A stretch of DNA of 16,246 nucleotides from Campylobacterales bacterium. Lineage in GTDB: Bacteria > Campylobacterota > Campylobacteria > Campylobacterales > Thiovulaceae. The translations under genes were made by a program, and so were the position numbers. Shown piece by piece: positions 15,750-16,246 of the stretch. Where the stretch lies: contig DTUW01000134.1 of assembly GCA_012963895.1 (NCBI GenBank), forward strand, positions 1 through 16,246, given 5' to 3'. The number at the start of each line of letters is the position of its first letter. Within the stretch, counting starts at the first letter, position 1. The notes under the pieces were generated by a model that saw only the letters and a list, made by a program, of their open reading frames with translations, searched no databases and was not told the origin of the DNA.

Positions 15750-15759
15750 GGGGGGGGGG
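15750..15759. repeat. Homopolymer tract of ten G (plus strand)
   Basis: Ten uninterrupted G residues, flanked by GGGA and AGGAGG, lie between the stop at 15767 and the GC hairpin. Long poly-G tracts are the standard slippage sites for phase variation in Campylobacterota. This one is outside the visible coding frames, so any effect would be on RNA structure or stability. Confidence 0.85.
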
Positions 15760-15766
15760 AGGAGGA

Positions 15767-16246
15767 CTATTGGATAGTTTGTCCTGTTAGCATTGTAACA
15801 TTGTTTTCGGTGAAGTAAGCAGCATCACCATCTTGACCAGCGAGAACACCAAAGTTGGTGCTGTAAATTCTACCATCGTAATACATCAAGAATATATCAC
15901 TGCTTCCGTAAGTAGCACCATCAAACTGGATTTGAGCCACTTTGGTATCATCAACTTTCAAATCAACTGTTTTCAAGTCGTTAGCAGAAGTTTGGGCGAA
16001 TGTGGTATCTTTTCGACCATAGGCAACAGAAACTGTATATCCATCTTCACCTTTCAAGGCTACTCCGTGGTCTGTTGAGGCTTCTCCAATGCTTTCACAG
16101 CTACCATTGTAATCGTCAGAGATGGAGTCGTTTTGGTCATTTTGAACTGTCAAGATAGAACCATCTTTATAGATAGGATAGATAGTAGCATTGTAGTCAG
16201 CAGTATCCAAGTAACCGATATTGGAGACCAGACCATAATTCATATT
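15767..16246 (-). CDS. C-terminal part of an unidentified acidic, possibly surface protein
   Basis: The frame is open to the window edge (an Asn codon precedes the ATG at 16243), so this is probably the last 159 residues of a longer protein. The visible start has no signal peptide. It is strongly acidic and rich in Asp, Gly, Thr, Ser and Tyr with a single Cys, and looks beta-rich: YPIYKDGSILTVQNDQND, GEDGYTVSVAYGRKDTTF, VAQIQFDGATYGSSD, LMYYDGRIYSTNFGVLAGQD. Such composition is typical of secreted or surface proteins, but I recognise no family. Coding is less ATA/AGA-rich than its neighbours, which may reflect high expression or a different origin. It is followed by a G10 tract and a GC hairpin. 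Confidence 0.6.
   Translation of the reverse strand, partial: NMNYGLVSNIGYLDTADYNATIYPIYKDGSILTVQNDQNDSISDDYNGSCESIGEASTDHGVALKGEDGYTVSVAYGRKDTTFAQTSANDLKTVDLKVDDTKVAQIQFDGATYGSSDIFLMYYDGRIYSTNFGVLAGQDGDAAYFTENNVTMLTGQTIQ

Noticed and set aside
15746..15762. G-quadruplex candidate
   Set aside because: Only two clear G-runs of three or more separated by loops (GGG and G10) plus a GG; not a standard four-run pattern without bulges.
1..16246. CRISPR array, insertion sequence or prophage
   Set aside because: No spaced direct repeats, terminal inverted repeats, transposase, integrase or phage genes were seen; all genes look chromosomal.

Overview
The window looks like chromosomal DNA of an AT-rich (roughly 37% G+C by eye) Campylobacterota (epsilonproteobacterial) organism. 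The main evidence is the flgM-flgN-flgK order, which is also found in Campylobacter, together with dense same-strand packing with 0-11 base junctions, heavy use of ATA and AGA codons, and the style of the tRNA and CoaBC/TrmN6 sequences. I cannot name the genus. No mobile element, integrase or CRISPR array is visible.

Layout. (1) Bases 1-4374, plus strand: the 3' part of a family-2 glycosyltransferase, then argH, nadC and a double-length ThyX-type protein, joined by TAATG overlaps or a 2-base gap. (2) Bases 4375-9441, minus strand: comF, then flgM, flgN, flgK, a TrmN6-like tRNA methyltransferase and coaBC. A match to the flagellar sigma-28 (FliA) promoter lies just upstream of flgM, so a flagellar late-gene promoter may feed a tRNA-modification gene and a coenzyme A gene. 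(3) Bases 9457-14160, plus strand: an Uup-type ABC-F ATPase, four CCA-encoding tRNA genes (Lys-Glu-Val-Asp), ung, and a KefB/CPA2-type antiporter with an RCK domain. (4) Bases 14157-16246, minus strand: the end of an unidentified acidic protein, a G10 tract and GC-rich hairpin, then a four-repeat DUF350-like membrane protein coupled to an unidentified 206-residue soluble protein.

The strongest signal is not a gene but word usage. Reading all lines by eye I found no GATC, no GTAC and no RCGY (ACGT, GCGC, ACGC or GCGT) in any protein-coding or spacer DNA. The only RCGY and the only GGCC occurrences sit inside the four tRNA genes. Other palindromes such as TCGA, CCGG, CATG, CTAG and AGCT are present. 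Aspartate codons switch from GAT to GAC when the next base is C. This suggests long-term selection by several restriction systems, or an unusual CpG-context constraint.

Other points of interest are the tandem ThyX protein with complementary degenerate halves, a TrmN6 gene with no ATG, GTG or TTG start that preserves its conserved N-terminus, and the DUF350 gene pair.
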